NCBI RefSeq assembly: GCF_003315175.1
Contig: NZ_QNRQ01000009.1
Span: 1 to 64,000 of the forward strand
Direction of reading: 5' to 3'
DNA length: 64,000 bases
Origin: Eoetvoesiella caeni
GTDB taxonomy: Bacteria > Pseudomonadota > Gammaproteobacteria > Burkholderiales > Burkholderiaceae_B
Notes under the pieces: generated by a model
Seen by the model: only the letters and a program-made list of their open reading frames with translations
Database searches by the model: none
Told to the model about the DNA's origin: nothing
In this document: positions 54,078 through 63,123 of the stretch, piece after piece
Layout: every line of letters starts with the position of its first letter
How positions within the stretch are numbered: the first letter of the stretch is position 1
Position numbers and translations under genes: made by a program

Positions 54078-55088
54078 ATGAATCCAAGCTCAGCCTCCAA
54101 CCCCCAACCTGTCGGCATCACCATGGGCGATGCTGCGGGCATCGGCCCTGAAATCATCGTCAAGCTGTTTGCCGCGGGGCTGCCCGGCACTGCAGTGGTA
54201 TATGGCGACGCCGGCATCCTGGACGCTGCGATCCAGCGCCTGCAGCTAGGCGATCGGTTCAAGGCCGCCCAGATCGATTCACCCCGCGCGGCCAGCGCTG
54301 AGCCGGGGCTGATCCAGGTATTGAACCGCTGGGAGCCGTTGCCCGCCGACTTGCCCTTGGGGCGACTCAACCCACTGGCCGGCCGGGGCGCCTACGAATA
54401 CCTGTGCCATGCCATCGACGATGCGCAAAGCATGCAGTTGCGCGCCATCGTTACCGCCCCCCTGAACAAAGAGGCCATGCAGGCGGGCGGCATCGACTAC
54501 CCCGGCCACACCGAGATCCTGGCCGAACGCAGCAACACGAAGCACTACGCCATGATGCTGGCCAATCCCGAACTACGCGTCATCCTGGTCACCATCCATG
54601 TAGCGCTTGCGCAGGTAAGCGCGCTCATTACCCCGGACGCCGAGCTGAACACCATACGCCTGGCTCATACGGCCTGCCGGCAGGCCGGCATCGCCCAGCC
54701 GCGCATCGCGGTGGCGGGGCTGAACCCGCATGCGGGGGAAAGTGGCCGCTTCGGCCGCGAAGAGATCGAAGTGATAACGCCGGCCATCGAGCAAGCCCGT
54801 GCGCAAGGCATGGACGCCAGCGGACCATGGCCGGGCGATACCATATTCATGCGGGCGCGACAGGGGGAATTCGATATCGTGGTAGCCCAGTACCACGACC
54901 AGGGGCTGATCCCGGTCAAGTACCTTGGCGTGGACCAGGGCGTCAATGTAACGGTCGGACTGCCGTTTGTACGCACCAGCGTCGATCATGGCACGGCATT
55001 CAATATTGCGGGCCAGGGCATTGCGGACCCCAGTTCGCTGCGAGCGGCGTACGAACTTGCCATGACCATGACGCCTGAGGCGGCCTGA
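54078..55088 (+). CDS. pdxA: 4-hydroxythreonine-4-phosphate dehydrogenase family protein (PdxA)
   Basis: 336-residue NAD-dependent metal enzyme. VGITMGDAAGIGPEIIVK is the N-terminal fingerprint, TAPLNKEAMQAGGIDYPGHTEILAE the active-site segment, and VAQYHDQGLIPVKYLG the C-terminal metal and NAD site. It oxidises 4-phosphohydroxy-threonine in vitamin B6 synthesis. The NKEAMQAGG-YPGHTE variant is also seen in PdxA2-type enzymes of sugar-acid catabolism, so the pathway assignment is not certain. ATG 54078 precedes MNPSSASN; the longer ATG 54018 has no better support. Confidence 0.87.
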   Translation: MNPSSASNPQPVGITMGDAAGIGPEIIVKLFAAGLPGTAVVYGDAGILDAAIQRLQLGDRFKAAQIDSPRAASAEPGLIQVLNRWEPLPADLPLGRLNPLAGRGAYEYLCHAIDDAQSMQLRAIVTAPLNKEAMQAGGIDYPGHTEILAERSNTKHYAMMLANPELRVILVTIHVALAQVSALITPDAELNTIRLAHTACRQAGIAQPRIAVAGLNPHAGESGRFGREEIEVITPAIEQARAQGMDASGPWPGDTIFMRARQGEFDIVVAQYHDQGLIPVKYLGVDQGVNVTVGLPFVRTSVDHGTAFNIAGQGIADPSSLRAAYELAMTMTPEAA

Positions 55089-55112
55089 ACCGCCGGACGC
55101 GCCCAAACGCAG

Positions 55113-56501
55113 CTACATGCCGCCGCCCATGCCCGACGAGAAGTTCAAGAAACGGGTACTGGCGCCCTGGAAGGTAAGGCGCACGCTGCCGATCGGGCCG
55201 TTACGCTGCTTGCCGATGATGATCTCGGCCGTGCCTTTATCAGGCGAATCGGGGTTATAGACTTCGTCGCGATAAATGAAAAGAATCAGGTCGGCGTCTT
55301 GTTCGATAGCGCCCGACTCGCGCAGGTCGCTCATGACGGGGCGCTTGTTGGGACGCTGCTCGAGACTGCGGTTAAGCTGCGACAGGGCAATCAACGGGCA
55401 ATTGAGCTCTTTGGCCAAGCCTTTGAGCGAACGGCTGATCTCGGAGATTTCAGTTGCCCGGTTCTCGCCGGAAGAGTTCGCCGACATGAGCTGCATGTAG
55501 TCGATAATGATCAACCCCAACTGGCCGCATTGGCGCGCCAGCCGGCGCGAGCGCGCACGCACTTCCATCGAGCTTAGCGCGGGTGTCTCGTCGATATAAA
55601 TTTGCGCTTCCTGCACCTGCTGGACGGCGTGCGTCAGCCGCGGCCAATCGTCGGCCGTCAGCTTGCCGGTACGCATGCGGTGCTGGTCCAGCATGCCCAC
55701 CGAACCTACCATCCGCATGGCCAGTTGCACCGCGCCCATTTCCATGGAGAACACCGCAACCGGCAAGCCTTGTTCAATCGCCACATGCTCGCCGATATTC
55801 ATGGAGAACGAGGTTTTACCCATGGACGGACGCCCGGCCACAATGACCAGGTCGCCGGCCTGCAAGCCCGAGGTCATGCGGTCCAGATCGGTAAAGCCGG
55901 TAGGCACGCCGGTAATATCGGAATCGCCTTCGCGGTGATAAAGCTCGTCGATGCGCTCGACGACCTGGGTCAGCAGCGGCTGGATGTCCTGGAAACCCGA
56001 CACGCCGCGCGAGCCTTCCTGCGCGATCTGGAAGACCAGCGATTCCGCCTCGTCGAGCAACTGCCGCGCTTCCTTGCCCTTGGGGTTGAATGCGGCGGCT
56101 GAAATTTCATCGGCTACCGAAACCAGCTTGCGCAGCATGGAGCGCTCGCGCACGATTTCGGCATAGCGTCGGATGTTGGCGGCCGAGGGCGTGTTGTGGG
56201 CCAGGGCATTCAGATAGGCCAGCCCCCCTACTTCGTCGGCCTTGCCGCCGGTGGAAAGCGATTCGTTCACGGTTACCACGTCGGCCGGACGCGCCAGCCC
56301 GATGAGGCGGGTAATATGCTGCCAAATGATCTTGTGGTCGAAGCGGTAGAAGTCCTCTTCGCCCAGGACATCGGAAATACGGTCCCAAGCGGCATTGTCG
56401 AGCAGCAAGCCGCCAAGCACGGACTGCTCGGCTTCTATGGAGTGCGGAGGAACACGCAAATAATCCAGTTGTGAGTCGCCGGATAGTTGTTTGTTGTCCA
56501 A
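55113..56501 (-). CDS. dnaB: Replicative DNA helicase DnaB
   Basis: 462-residue hexameric helicase. The N-terminal primase-interaction domain begins at LDYLRVPPHSIEAEQSVLGG; the RecA-like motor has Walker A GRPSMGKTS at 223-231 and the Walker B region LIIIDYMQLM. The start is a TTG at 56501 (MDNKQLSGDS): CAGGGG lies 8 bp before it, family alignment supports it, and the only in-frame ATG (56606) would add residues that do not fit the family and lie in the terminator region. It is separated from rplI by two strong hairpins. Confidence 0.94.
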   Translation of the reverse strand: MDNKQLSGDSQLDYLRVPPHSIEAEQSVLGGLLLDNAAWDRISDVLGEEDFYRFDHKIIWQHITRLIGLARPADVVTVNESLSTGGKADEVGGLAYLNALAHNTPSAANIRRYAEIVRERSMLRKLVSVADEISAAAFNPKGKEARQLLDEAESLVFQIAQEGSRGVSGFQDIQPLLTQVVERIDELYHREGDSDITGVPTGFTDLDRMTSGLQAGDLVIVAGRPSMGKTSFSMNIGEHVAIEQGLPVAVFSMEMGAVQLAMRMVGSVGMLDQHRMRTGKLTADDWPRLTHAVQQVQEAQIYIDETPALSSMEVRARSRRLARQCGQLGLIIIDYMQLMSANSSGENRATEISEISRSLKGLAKELNCPLIALSQLNRSLEQRPNKRPVMSDLRESGAIEQDADLILFIYRDEVYNPDSPDKGTAEIIIGKQRNGPIGSVRLTFQGASTRFLNFSSGMGGGM

Positions 56502-56581
56502 AATGAGTACCCCTGAGAACCTGCTGTATAAGACAAAATAGACCGCCTTGCGGCCCGTATGGACCGCCAGTCTAGCAAAAT

Positions 56582-56611
56582 AAAAAATGCCGGCAAGTGC
56601 CGGCATTTTTT
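56582..56611. terminator. Bidirectional rho-independent terminator between rplI and dnaB
   Basis: GCCGGC arms flank the loop AAGT. The stem continues as an A6/T6 extension on both sides (AAAAAATGCCGGC and its complement), so a U-tract follows the hairpin on either strand. It would stop ribosomal-protein transcripts before dnaB. Confidence 0.8.
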
Positions 56612-56630
56612 TACTGATGGGCGCCCCGAG

Positions 56631-56695
56631 ATAAAAAGCGCCCCCTCGGGGGGCAGCGAACCGCGCAGCGGTGACGCGTGGGGGCTTTTTTTATA
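56631..56695. terminator. Compound stem-loop element with T-tracts behind rplI
   Basis: The outer arms ATAAAAAGC and GCTTTTTTTAT pair roughly. Inside, GCCCCCTCGGGGGGC (56639-56653) forms one hairpin and ACCGCGCAGCGGT (56660-56672) another. On the minus strand the GCCCCCCGAGGGGGC hairpin is followed by GCTTTTTAT, a classical terminator form for rplI. Similar GCCCCC-rich elements are common between genes in Alcaligenaceae as I know them; only one copy is seen in this window. Confidence 0.65.
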
Positions 56696-56750
56696 GCGGG
56701 ACGTGGAACACGGCCAGGAACTAGCAATGTACCACGCCGCCGGACAGCCT

Positions 56751-57206
56751 TTAAGCCATCTCGCCCACGACAACCACGTTGATGTCGGACACTACGTCCG
56801 CATGCAAGGCAACTTGCACGGGGAACTCGCCAACGGCCTTGATGGCGCCGTCAGGCAAGCGGATATGCGACTTGACGACTGAATCAAAACCTTCTTTGAC
56901 CAGAGCGGCGGCAATGTCCATGGTAGTGACGGAACCGAACAAGCGGCCGTCCACGCCAGCCTTCTGGCTGAGCTTCAGGGTAAAGCCGTTAAGCTTGTCG
57001 CCGGCGGTTTGCGCGGCGGCCAGCTTTTCAGCTTGCTGCTTTTCGATTTCGGCGCGGCGTGCTTCAAACTCTTTGAGAGCTGCATCGGTAGCACGGCGGG
57101 CGATTTTTTGGGGGATCAGGTAATTGCGGGCGTAGCCGTCGCGAACGCGCACGACTTCGCCAAGATTACCCAAATTGACGACTTTTTCAAGCAGAATGAC
57201 TTGCAT
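56751..57206 (-). CDS. rplI: 50S ribosomal protein L9
   Basis: 151-residue ribosomal protein with the two-lobed L9 layout. The N-terminal [32 protein letters not shown] binds 23S rRNA; a long helix (about 40-75) leads to the C-terminal globular domain with [13 protein letters not shown]. It is part of the rpsF-priB-rpsR-rplI operon, 17 bp behind rpsR. Confidence 0.97.
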   Translation of the reverse strand: MQVILLEKVVNLGNLGEVVRVRDGYARNYLIPQKIARRATDAALKEFEARRAEIEKQQAEKLAAAQTAGDKLNGFTLKLSQKAGVDGRLFGSVTTMDIAAALVKEGFDSVVKSHIRLPDGAIKAVGEFPVQVALHADVVSDINVVVVGEMA

Positions 57207-57223
57207 GACGATAGGCCTCGGAA

Positions 57224-57496
57224 TTAGTTATGGTTATCGGTGTAAGGCAACAGAGCCAGGAAGCGCGCACGCTTGATAGCTGTGTCGAGCTGACGCTGAT
57301 AATGAGCCTTGGTGCCGGTCAGACGTGCAGGAATGATCTTGCCGTTTTCCTGGATGAAATCACGCAAAGTATCCAGATCCTTGTAGTCGATCTGCTCGAC
57401 GCCGGCTGCCGTGAAGCGGCAGAACTTGCGGCGCTTGAACAGCGGATTCTGTTGAGTGAACTTGCGTTTTTCTTTGCCTTTTTTGAAGAAAGCCAT
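57224..57496 (-). CDS. rpsR: 30S ribosomal protein S18
   Basis: 90-residue S18 with the conserved [23 protein letters not shown] core and the [12 protein letters not shown]-like motif (here [21 protein letters not shown]). The Lys-rich N-terminus ([12 protein letters not shown]) is a common betaproteobacterial extension. It pairs with S6 on the 30S platform; the two genes flank priB in one operon. Confidence 0.97.
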   Translation of the reverse strand: MAFFKKGKEKRKFTQQNPLFKRRKFCRFTAAGVEQIDYKDLDTLRDFIQENGKIIPARLTGTKAHYQRQLDTAIKRARFLALLPYTDNHN

Positions 57497-57599
57497 AATG
57501 TGCCTCTTTACTCTTTAAGTTGGGGGATATCCCCCGCTGTATGTACCATGCATCGAGTGGGTTAAGGGCTCGCGCAATCTGAATTTACCAACGGGCTTG

Positions 57600-57917
57600 C
57601 TAAACGGTGGCGCTTGCGCCTCCGGCAAAAATCCGTTTCGCCTGCTGCATATGCAGCACCAGCTTGCTTGCGCCTTTCCGGACAGGGGCTATAAACCCTT
57701 CTATCGACAGCGACGCACCCAAGGGGGTGTCGACCAGCAACAAAGCGATGTCTCCCAGGGCAATGGCAGGAATCGTGAACTCGACGCGTCGGGCCACTCC
57801 GGCCTCGATCACCTCGGATTCGTGGTTCAGCAGCATTTCAAGTGCTGGCAGGCCGGCCGGGGTATACCTTAACGGTTTGACCTCGATCGCTTCCGCCCTC
57901 AATGCAAGCTGATTCAT
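57600..57917 (-). CDS. priB: Primosomal replication protein N (PriB)
   Basis: 105-residue single-stranded-DNA-binding OB-fold protein of the replication-restart primosome. The typical start [23 protein letters not shown] and the central [13 protein letters not shown] are visible. Its place between rpsF and rpsR is the conserved proteobacterial arrangement. It lies 24 bp behind rpsF. Confidence 0.93.
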   Translation of the reverse strand: MNQLALRAEAIEVKPLRYTPAGLPALEMLLNHESEVIEAGVARRVEFTIPAIALGDIALLLVDTPLGASLSIEGFIAPVRKGASKLVLHMQQAKRIFAGGASATV

Positions 57918-57941
57918 GCCTTGGATCCGGGAAACCGGCGC

Positions 57942-58334
57942 TTACTCGGCGTTGTCGCTGTTGTCGGTGTTGGCCGCGACAGCTTCAGTGCTGGTCTTGC
58001 GAGCTTCTTCGCGCTCGACCGACTTCATCATCACGGATGGCGTGGTGTCGGCCTTCTTGGTCTTGATGACCAGATGGCGCAGCACTGCGTCGTTGTAGCG
58101 GAACAGATGCTCGAGTTCGTCCAGGGTAGCCTGGTTGCACTCGATGTTGAGGCACACGTAATGGGCCTTGACCAGTTTTTGAATTGGGTAAGCCAGTTGG
58201 CGGCGGCCCCAGTCTTCCAGACGATGCACCTGGCCGCCGTTGCCGGTAACCAGCGATTGATAGCGCTCGGTCATGGCGGGCACTTGCTCGCTTTGATCGG
58301 GATGCACAATAAACACTACTTCGTAGTGACGCAT
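57942..58334 (-). CDS. rpsF: 30S ribosomal protein S6
   Basis: 130-residue S6: [21 protein letters not shown] starts the fold, [23 protein letters not shown] is the S18- and rRNA-contacting centre, and an Ala/Glu/Asn-rich tail follows. AAGGAG lies 10 bp before ATG 58334. It is the first gene of the ribosomal/primosomal operon. Confidence 0.97.
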   Translation of the reverse strand: MRHYEVVFIVHPDQSEQVPAMTERYQSLVTGNGGQVHRLEDWGRRQLAYPIQKLVKAHYVCLNIECNQATLDELEHLFRYNDAVLRHLVIKTKKADTTPSVMMKSVEREEARKTSTEAVAANTDNSDNAE

Positions 58335-58663
58335 GAACTACACTCCTTGAGGAAATCTTTTGGCGCCTTGGCATATAACGCGAATCAAACCGCAAATGCC
58401 GCCGGCCCCAAAAGGGACAGCCCGCCCAACGCCTTTTTATGGCGCGAGTCGAGCAAGAAACCGCTAATAATAACACGTCGGGCCGGTTATTGCCCGAAAA
58501 AATGGCTTCCGCGGCCAAGTCCCCGCTCCAGGACCCACGCCAGGCTCAACGCCATTAGCCCCCGAAATGGCTTGGCGACAGGGCCTGGCCCGTAATTGGA
58601 CCGGGCCTTGAAGACGCCGGGCTATGGCCGCCCTTGGGTCATGGGCGCAAAGGCGGGCGGCTT
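58335..58663. other. rpsF leader/promoter region and folE2 upstream boundary
   Basis: About 330 bp without a gene. The rpsF transcript leader lies here on the minus strand, with GGAG before the start. The proximal 100 bp are rich in GC palindromic pieces that could hold the S6:S18 autoregulatory structure known in other bacteria, but I cannot fold it reliably. Farther up, GGCCCG (58587-58592) and CGGGCC (58602-58607) form a 6-bp stem with a 9-base loop and no T-tract. No clear -35/-10 pair is seen. Confidence 0.4.
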
Positions 58664-59467
58664 TCAGCCTTCGACAACGGCGTAGGCCGAGTGATTATGG
58701 ATGGACTCGAAGTTTTCGGCTTCGACCCGAAAGCGTTGCACGCCCGCCACGGCCTTGACCCGCACGGCCACATCGCGGACCAGGTCTTCGACAAACTTGG
58801 GGTTTTCGTATGCGCGTTCTGTGACGTATTTTTCGTCGGGGCGCTTGAGCAGGCCCCATAGTTCGCAGGAGGCCTGCTGTTCGATCATGCCGATAAGAGC
58901 GTCGACGTCAATGCCCGCCACGTCGTTGAACACGACATTTACGGTTACGTGCGAGCGCTGATTGTGCGCGCCATAGTTCGAGATAGCCTTGGAGCACGGG
59001 CACAGGCTGGTTACCGGCACCAACAGTCCCAGTTCGAATTCGGTGGCATCGGCGTTGGCCCTGGCCGTCCATTTGACTTCGTAATCCATCAGGCTTTGCA
59101 CGCCGGATACCGGCGCCGCCTTATTGACGAAATAAGGGAACGACGCGCTCATGTCGCCCTGCTGTGCATTGAGCAAGGGCAGCATGGCTTGCGCCATGTC
59201 GCAAAACAGCGCCGGGGTCATGGCCTGCACGCGGTATTGCTCTAGCAAGGCCACGAAACGCGACATATGCGTGCCTTTTTCGTGCGCCGGCAACGCCACG
59301 GTCAGTTCCCAGGTAGCCACGGTGGGCAAGGCGGGGCCGCCCGCGGCGGCAATCAGCATGGGGTGGCGCACGCCGCGCACACCGACCCGCTGGATTGGCA
59401 TATGGCGGGTGTCCGCACTACTTTGCACGTCGGGCATGACGGCGACCGAATCAATCAAGGAATTCAT
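58664..59467 (-). CDS. folE2: GTP cyclohydrolase FolE2 (type IB)
   Basis: 267-residue enzyme converting GTP to 7,8-dihydroneopterin triphosphate, the first step of folate synthesis; the IB type can use metals other than zinc. The family sequence [13 protein letters not shown] lies near residues 25-37, and [19 protein letters not shown] near 150-170 contains the metal cysteine and the PCSK active-site stretch; the conserved Glu lies in the [18 protein letters not shown] region. It follows dxs on the same strand after about 110 bp. Confidence 0.94.
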   Translation of the reverse strand: MNSLIDSVAVMPDVQSSADTRHMPIQRVGVRGVRHPMLIAAAGGPALPTVATWELTVALPAHEKGTHMSRFVALLEQYRVQAMTPALFCDMAQAMLPLLNAQQGDMSASFPYFVNKAAPVSGVQSLMDYEVKWTARANADATEFELGLLVPVTSLCPCSKAISNYGAHNQRSHVTVNVVFNDVAGIDVDALIGMIEQQASCELWGLLKRPDEKYVTERAYENPKFVEDLVRDVAVRVKAVAGVQRFRVEAENFESIHNHSAYAVVEG

Positions 59468-59580
59468 AATTCAACCTGAATGTGCCCGAATACTTCCAGG
59501 CGTGGACTAAAAAAGCTACTCAGTAATGTGATGCAAGGACCCGGCGAATAATTCCCGCAACAGGTCGTGTAATAAGGCTG

Positions 59581-61458
59581 TCAGGCGCACTTGCCATGCA
59601 CCTGGACCGCCGGAAAGCGTGCTCGAACGGCACTTTCAATACCGAGGGCATCCAGCCCCAGTGACTTGAGCAAGGCCGCCTGTTCGCCATGGTCGATGAA
59701 GCGGTCGGGCAAGCCCAGTTGCAGCACCGCGCAAGCCAGTTCCTGGGAACTGAAGTATTCCAGCACCGCGCTACCCGCCCCGCCCATGATAGAACCCTCT
59801 TCAATCGTAACAAATGCGTCGTGGGTTTGCGCCAATTGCCGCAGCAGTTGTTCGTCGATCGGCTTTACAAAACGCATGTCGACCATTGTAGCGTCAAGCG
59901 ACTGCGCTGCCTTGAGCGCTTCGGGAACCAGCGTACCAAAGCCCAGGATGGCTATGCGGCTCCCTTCGCGCAACACACGCCCTTTGCCGATAGCCACGGC
60001 TTCAAGGCCTGCCGAGACCTCGGCGCCGCAACCGGCGCCGCGCGGATAGCGCACCGAGGCCGGGCCTGGGTACTGATAACAGGTAGTCAGCAGCAAGCGG
60101 GCTTCGTTCTCGTCAGAAGGCGCGGCTATCACCATATTGGGGATGCAACGCAAAAAAGCAATGTCGTAATTACCGGCGTGGGTTGCTCCGTCGGCCCCCA
60201 CCAGCCCCGCCCGGTCCAGGGCGAACGTAACGTCTAGGTTTTGCAGGGCAACATCATGCACAAGCTGATCGTAGCCGCGCTGCAAGAACGTGGAATAGAT
60301 GGCAACGACCGGCTTGAGGCCTTCGCAGGCCATGCCTGCGGCAAACGTCACGGCATGCTGCTCGGCAATGCCCGCGTCGAAATAGCGGTGCGGAAACTGT
60401 TTATGGAATTCGACCATGCCGCTGCCCTCGCGCATGGCCGGGGTTACGGCAACCAAATGTTCGTCGGTCTGCGCCATATCGCACAGCCAGCGTCCGAATA
60501 CCTGGGTAAACGTTTGTTTGGACGGCGCCGAGGGCTTCTGGATGCCGACCGATGGGTCGAACTTGCCTGGCCCGTGATACAAGACCGGATCGGCCTCGGC
60601 CAGTTTGTACCCCTGCCCTTTCTTTGTAACCACATGCAAAAATTGCAGCCCGCCCAAGGCGCGCAGATTTTCAAGCGTGGGCACCAGGGCGTCCAGGTCG
60701 TGGCCGTCGATAGGCCCGACATAGTTGAAGCCCAGTTCTTCGAACAAGGTCGCCGGCGAGACCATGCCCTTGGCATGGCCTTCGAAGCGCCGGGCAAGTT
60801 CGAGCACCGGTGGTACATGCTGCAGCACGGCGCGCCCCACGTTTTTGGCCGTGGCGTAAAAGCGCCCCGACATCAGGCGGGCCAGATAATGATTGAGCGC
60901 GCCCACGGGCGGCGAAATCGACATGTCGTTGTCGTTCAGCACCACCAGCACATTGACGTCAGGGGTGACACCGGCATTGTTCAAGGCCTCGAACGCCATC
61001 CCCGCCGTCATGGCGCCATCGCCGATGACCGCAATGTGCTGGCGATCCAGCCCCAGGTTGCGCGATGCAACCGCCATGCCCAGGACCGCGGAAATCGAGG
61101 TCGACGAATGCGCCGTGCCAAAGGCGTCGTATTCGGACTCACTACGCTTGGGAAAGCCTGAAATCCCGCCCTGCTGACGCAAATGCGCCATGGCTTCACG
61201 CCGGCCGGTCAGGATTTTATGCGGATACGACTGATGCCCGACGTCCCAGACAATGCGGTCGTCCGGCGTATTGAACACATAGTGCAGCGCGATTGTCAGT
61301 TCGACCGTGCCCAGATTGGACGACAAGTGTCCGCCGGTTTTCGACACGGATTGCAGGACGAATTCGCGCAACTGCCCGGCCAGCTCTTTAAGCTGGCGCG
61401 GAGTCAGCGCGCGCACCTGCGCCGGAGAATTGATTTGGTCGAGTGAGACAGTGGTCAT
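59581..61458 (-). CDS. dxs: 1-deoxy-D-xylulose-5-phosphate synthase
   Basis: 625-residue thiamine-diphosphate enzyme condensing pyruvate and glyceraldehyde 3-phosphate, the first step of the MEP isoprenoid pathway. H44 ([12 protein letters not shown]) and H75/H80 (VGHQSYPHK) line the active site, GDGAMTAG (146-153) starts the ThDP/Mg motif, and [15 protein letters not shown] is the second-domain signature. ATG 61458 (MTTVSLDQI) is preferred to ATG 61485. It follows ispA on the minus strand and supplies precursors for farnesyl diphosphate. Confidence 0.96.
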   Translation of the reverse strand: MTTVSLDQINSPAQVRALTPRQLKELAGQLREFVLQSVSKTGGHLSSNLGTVELTIALHYVFNTPDDRIVWDVGHQSYPHKILTGRREAMAHLRQQGGISGFPKRSESEYDAFGTAHSSTSISAVLGMAVASRNLGLDRQHIAVIGDGAMTAGMAFEALNNAGVTPDVNVLVVLNDNDMSISPPVGALNHYLARLMSGRFYATAKNVGRAVLQHVPPVLELARRFEGHAKGMVSPATLFEELGFNYVGPIDGHDLDALVPTLENLRALGGLQFLHVVTKKGQGYKLAEADPVLYHGPGKFDPSVGIQKPSAPSKQTFTQVFGRWLCDMAQTDEHLVAVTPAMREGSGMVEFHKQFPHRYFDAGIAEQHAVTFAAGMACEGLKPVVAIYSTFLQRGYDQLVHDVALQNLDVTFALDRAGLVGADGATHAGNYDIAFLRCIPNMVIAAPSDENEARLLLTTCYQYPGPASVRYPRGAGCGAEVSAGLEAVAIGKGRVLREGSRIAILGFGTLVPEALKAAQSLDATMVDMRFVKPIDEQLLRQLAQTHDAFVTIEEGSIMGGAGSAVLEYFSSQELACAVLQLGLPDRFIDHGEQAALLKSLGLDALGIESAVRARFPAVQVHGKCA

Positions 61459-61603
61459 ACAAGTAATAATAAAGGCCTTGCCCAATTAACAGCCGAACCG
61501 GGTAAAGACAACAAAACGATCGGCGCCCGGCTGAACTAGCTATTTTAGACCCAGGCGTAAAAATTCTTTGCGGCGGGCAAGGCCGGCCCCCTTGGAACGC
61601 GGC

Positions 61604-62521
61604 CTAGCGATCGCGCCCGACGATGAAGTCGGCCACTTCCAGCAGCCGCCCGGCGGCCTGGCCCAAAGGCAGCAGCGCGGTCTGAGCCTCTTGGCGCAAG
61701 ACCACCAGCAGTTCACGCGACCCTTCCAGACCCAGCAAGGAAACAAATGTGGGCTTATTGTCGGCGGCGTCTTTACCGGCCGTCTTGCCCAAGACCGAGG
61801 TATCGGATGTAACGTCAAGGATGTCGTCCACAACCTGGAACGCAAGGCCCACAGCCTCGGCATAAGATTCAAGCGCGGTCCGCGTCGGCGAACTGGCGCC
61901 GGCCACTATGCCGCCCAGCACCACGCTGGCCTGCAACATAGCGCCCGTTTTCATGCCGTGCATGATCTGCAACTGCTCTTGCGACAAAGCCAGCCCAACA
62001 CTGGCGCAATCGATAGCCTGGCCGCCGGCCATGCCCAGGCTGCCCGCCGCGCGTGCCAGGACCTCGGTGGCCTGAACGATAAGCGCCGGGGCAATCGGCA
62101 TCTGCGCCAGCAATTCGAATGCCAGCGGTTGCAGGGCGTCGCCCGCCAGCATGGCCGTCGCCTCGTCGAATTGCACATGCACGGTAGGCCGGCCGCGCCG
62201 CAAGGCATCGTCGTCCATGCAAGGCAAATCGTCGTGCACCAGGGAATAGGCGTGGATCAGTTCGACCGCGGCAGCAGCATGGTCCAGCGCAATGCACTGG
62301 GCCGGAGACAGCACGCCGCCCGACCCGACCGATGCCTCGCCCGCCGCATAGACCAGCGCGGCCCGGACCCGCTTGCCGGCGCCCAGCACAGCATACCGCA
62401 TGGCCTGGTGCAGCCGCTCGGGCTGCAGGCCCGCCTCGGGCAGGAAACGTTCAAGCACGGTTTCGGCATGCTGCGCCCTTTCTGTAAGCCATGACGAAAA
62501 GTTCTGCTGTTGACCGCCCAT
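61604..62521 (-). CDS. ispA: Farnesyl diphosphate synthase (polyprenyl synthetase family)
   Basis: 305-residue prenyltransferase making geranyl and farnesyl diphosphate. The first aspartate-rich motif DDLPCMDDD is at 97-105 and the second lies in FQVVDDILD near 230. The two-residue Pro-Cys insertion between the aspartates of the first motif is the bacterial short-chain (FPP) type. ATG 62521 lies 2 bp after the xseB stop and is preferred to the longer ATG 62623 inside xseB. Its product feeds HpnD. Confidence 0.93.
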   Translation of the reverse strand: MGGQQQNFSSWLTERAQHAETVLERFLPEAGLQPERLHQAMRYAVLGAGKRVRAALVYAAGEASVGSGGVLSPAQCIALDHAAAAVELIHAYSLVHDDLPCMDDDALRRGRPTVHVQFDEATAMLAGDALQPLAFELLAQMPIAPALIVQATEVLARAAGSLGMAGGQAIDCASVGLALSQEQLQIMHGMKTGAMLQASVVLGGIVAGASSPTRTALESYAEAVGLAFQVVDDILDVTSDTSVLGKTAGKDAADNKPTFVSLLGLEGSRELLVVLRQEAQTALLPLGQAAGRLLEVADFIVGRDR

Positions 62522-62523
62522 GC

Positions 62524-62823
62524 CTAGACCTCGTCGCCTGGGGGCGCGTCGGCCAAAGGCTTCAGCAGATTGCCTTGCAGCACTTTTACCTGCTGTTCGG
62601 CGGAATCGAGCAAATTCTGGCAAATTCTGGCCAGTTCGACGCCTTTTTCATACGCGGCAAGCGACTGCTCCAGCGGCAGCGAACCGCCTTCCATCTGGGC
62701 AACCAGCGCTTCCAGCTGGGCCAGGGCGGTTTCAAAGTCCTGAGGTAGCGCCTGCGCGCCGTTCTCGTTGCCGGCCCCGGAAGGGCTTGCCTTCTTGCCG
62801 CCGGCGTCTTGTTTGTCGACCAT
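62524..62823 (-). CDS. xseB: Exodeoxyribonuclease VII small subunit
   Basis: About 99-residue small subunit of the single-strand DNA exonuclease. The three-helix core is recognisable: DFETALAQLEALVAQMEGGSLPLEQSLAAYEKGVELARIC. The N-terminal about 30 residues are a variable Lys/Gly/Ser-rich extension. The start is ATG 62823 (MVDKQDAGG) or ATG 62841; neither is clearly better. It heads the operon xseB-ispA-dxs. Confidence 0.92.
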   Translation of the reverse strand: MVDKQDAGGKKASPSGAGNENGAQALPQDFETALAQLEALVAQMEGGSLPLEQSLAAYEKGVELARICQNLLDSAEQQVKVLQGNLLKPLADAPPGDEV

Positions 62824-63003
62824 TGTCGTGGTGTGTCCCAAAATACGGCCGGCAAATGCCGTCCTGATTTCAATAGCTAAATCAGATTGTACGAGATGCA
62901 GGCTGCAGCCCCCAATCGCGGCTGGCAGGCCTTGTTTTTTAAGGAATAAACCGAGTCGCCCTGGACCGTCTCCCCGATTTTGACTCCGCCGGGCCCCGAC
63001 GCC

Positions 63004-63030
63004 TTGACCTGGGCATTCCTAAGGTACAAT
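63004..63030 (+). promoter_or_regulatory. Candidate promoter of the Rieske oxygenase gene
   Basis: TTGACC (63004-63009) and TACAAT (63025-63030) are separated by 15 bp, slightly short, about 94 bp upstream of the oxygenase ATG in the gap divergent from xseB. Both hexamers match the sigma-70 consensus at five of six positions. Confidence 0.45.
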
Positions 63031-63123
63031 CATTGTCTTTATTTTTCATCGGCCAGGCCGTTTTTCTTCGCACCGAGAGCCAATTGGTTGTAAGCCCGGT
63101 TTCATCCAGGCGAGGGGGAATCC

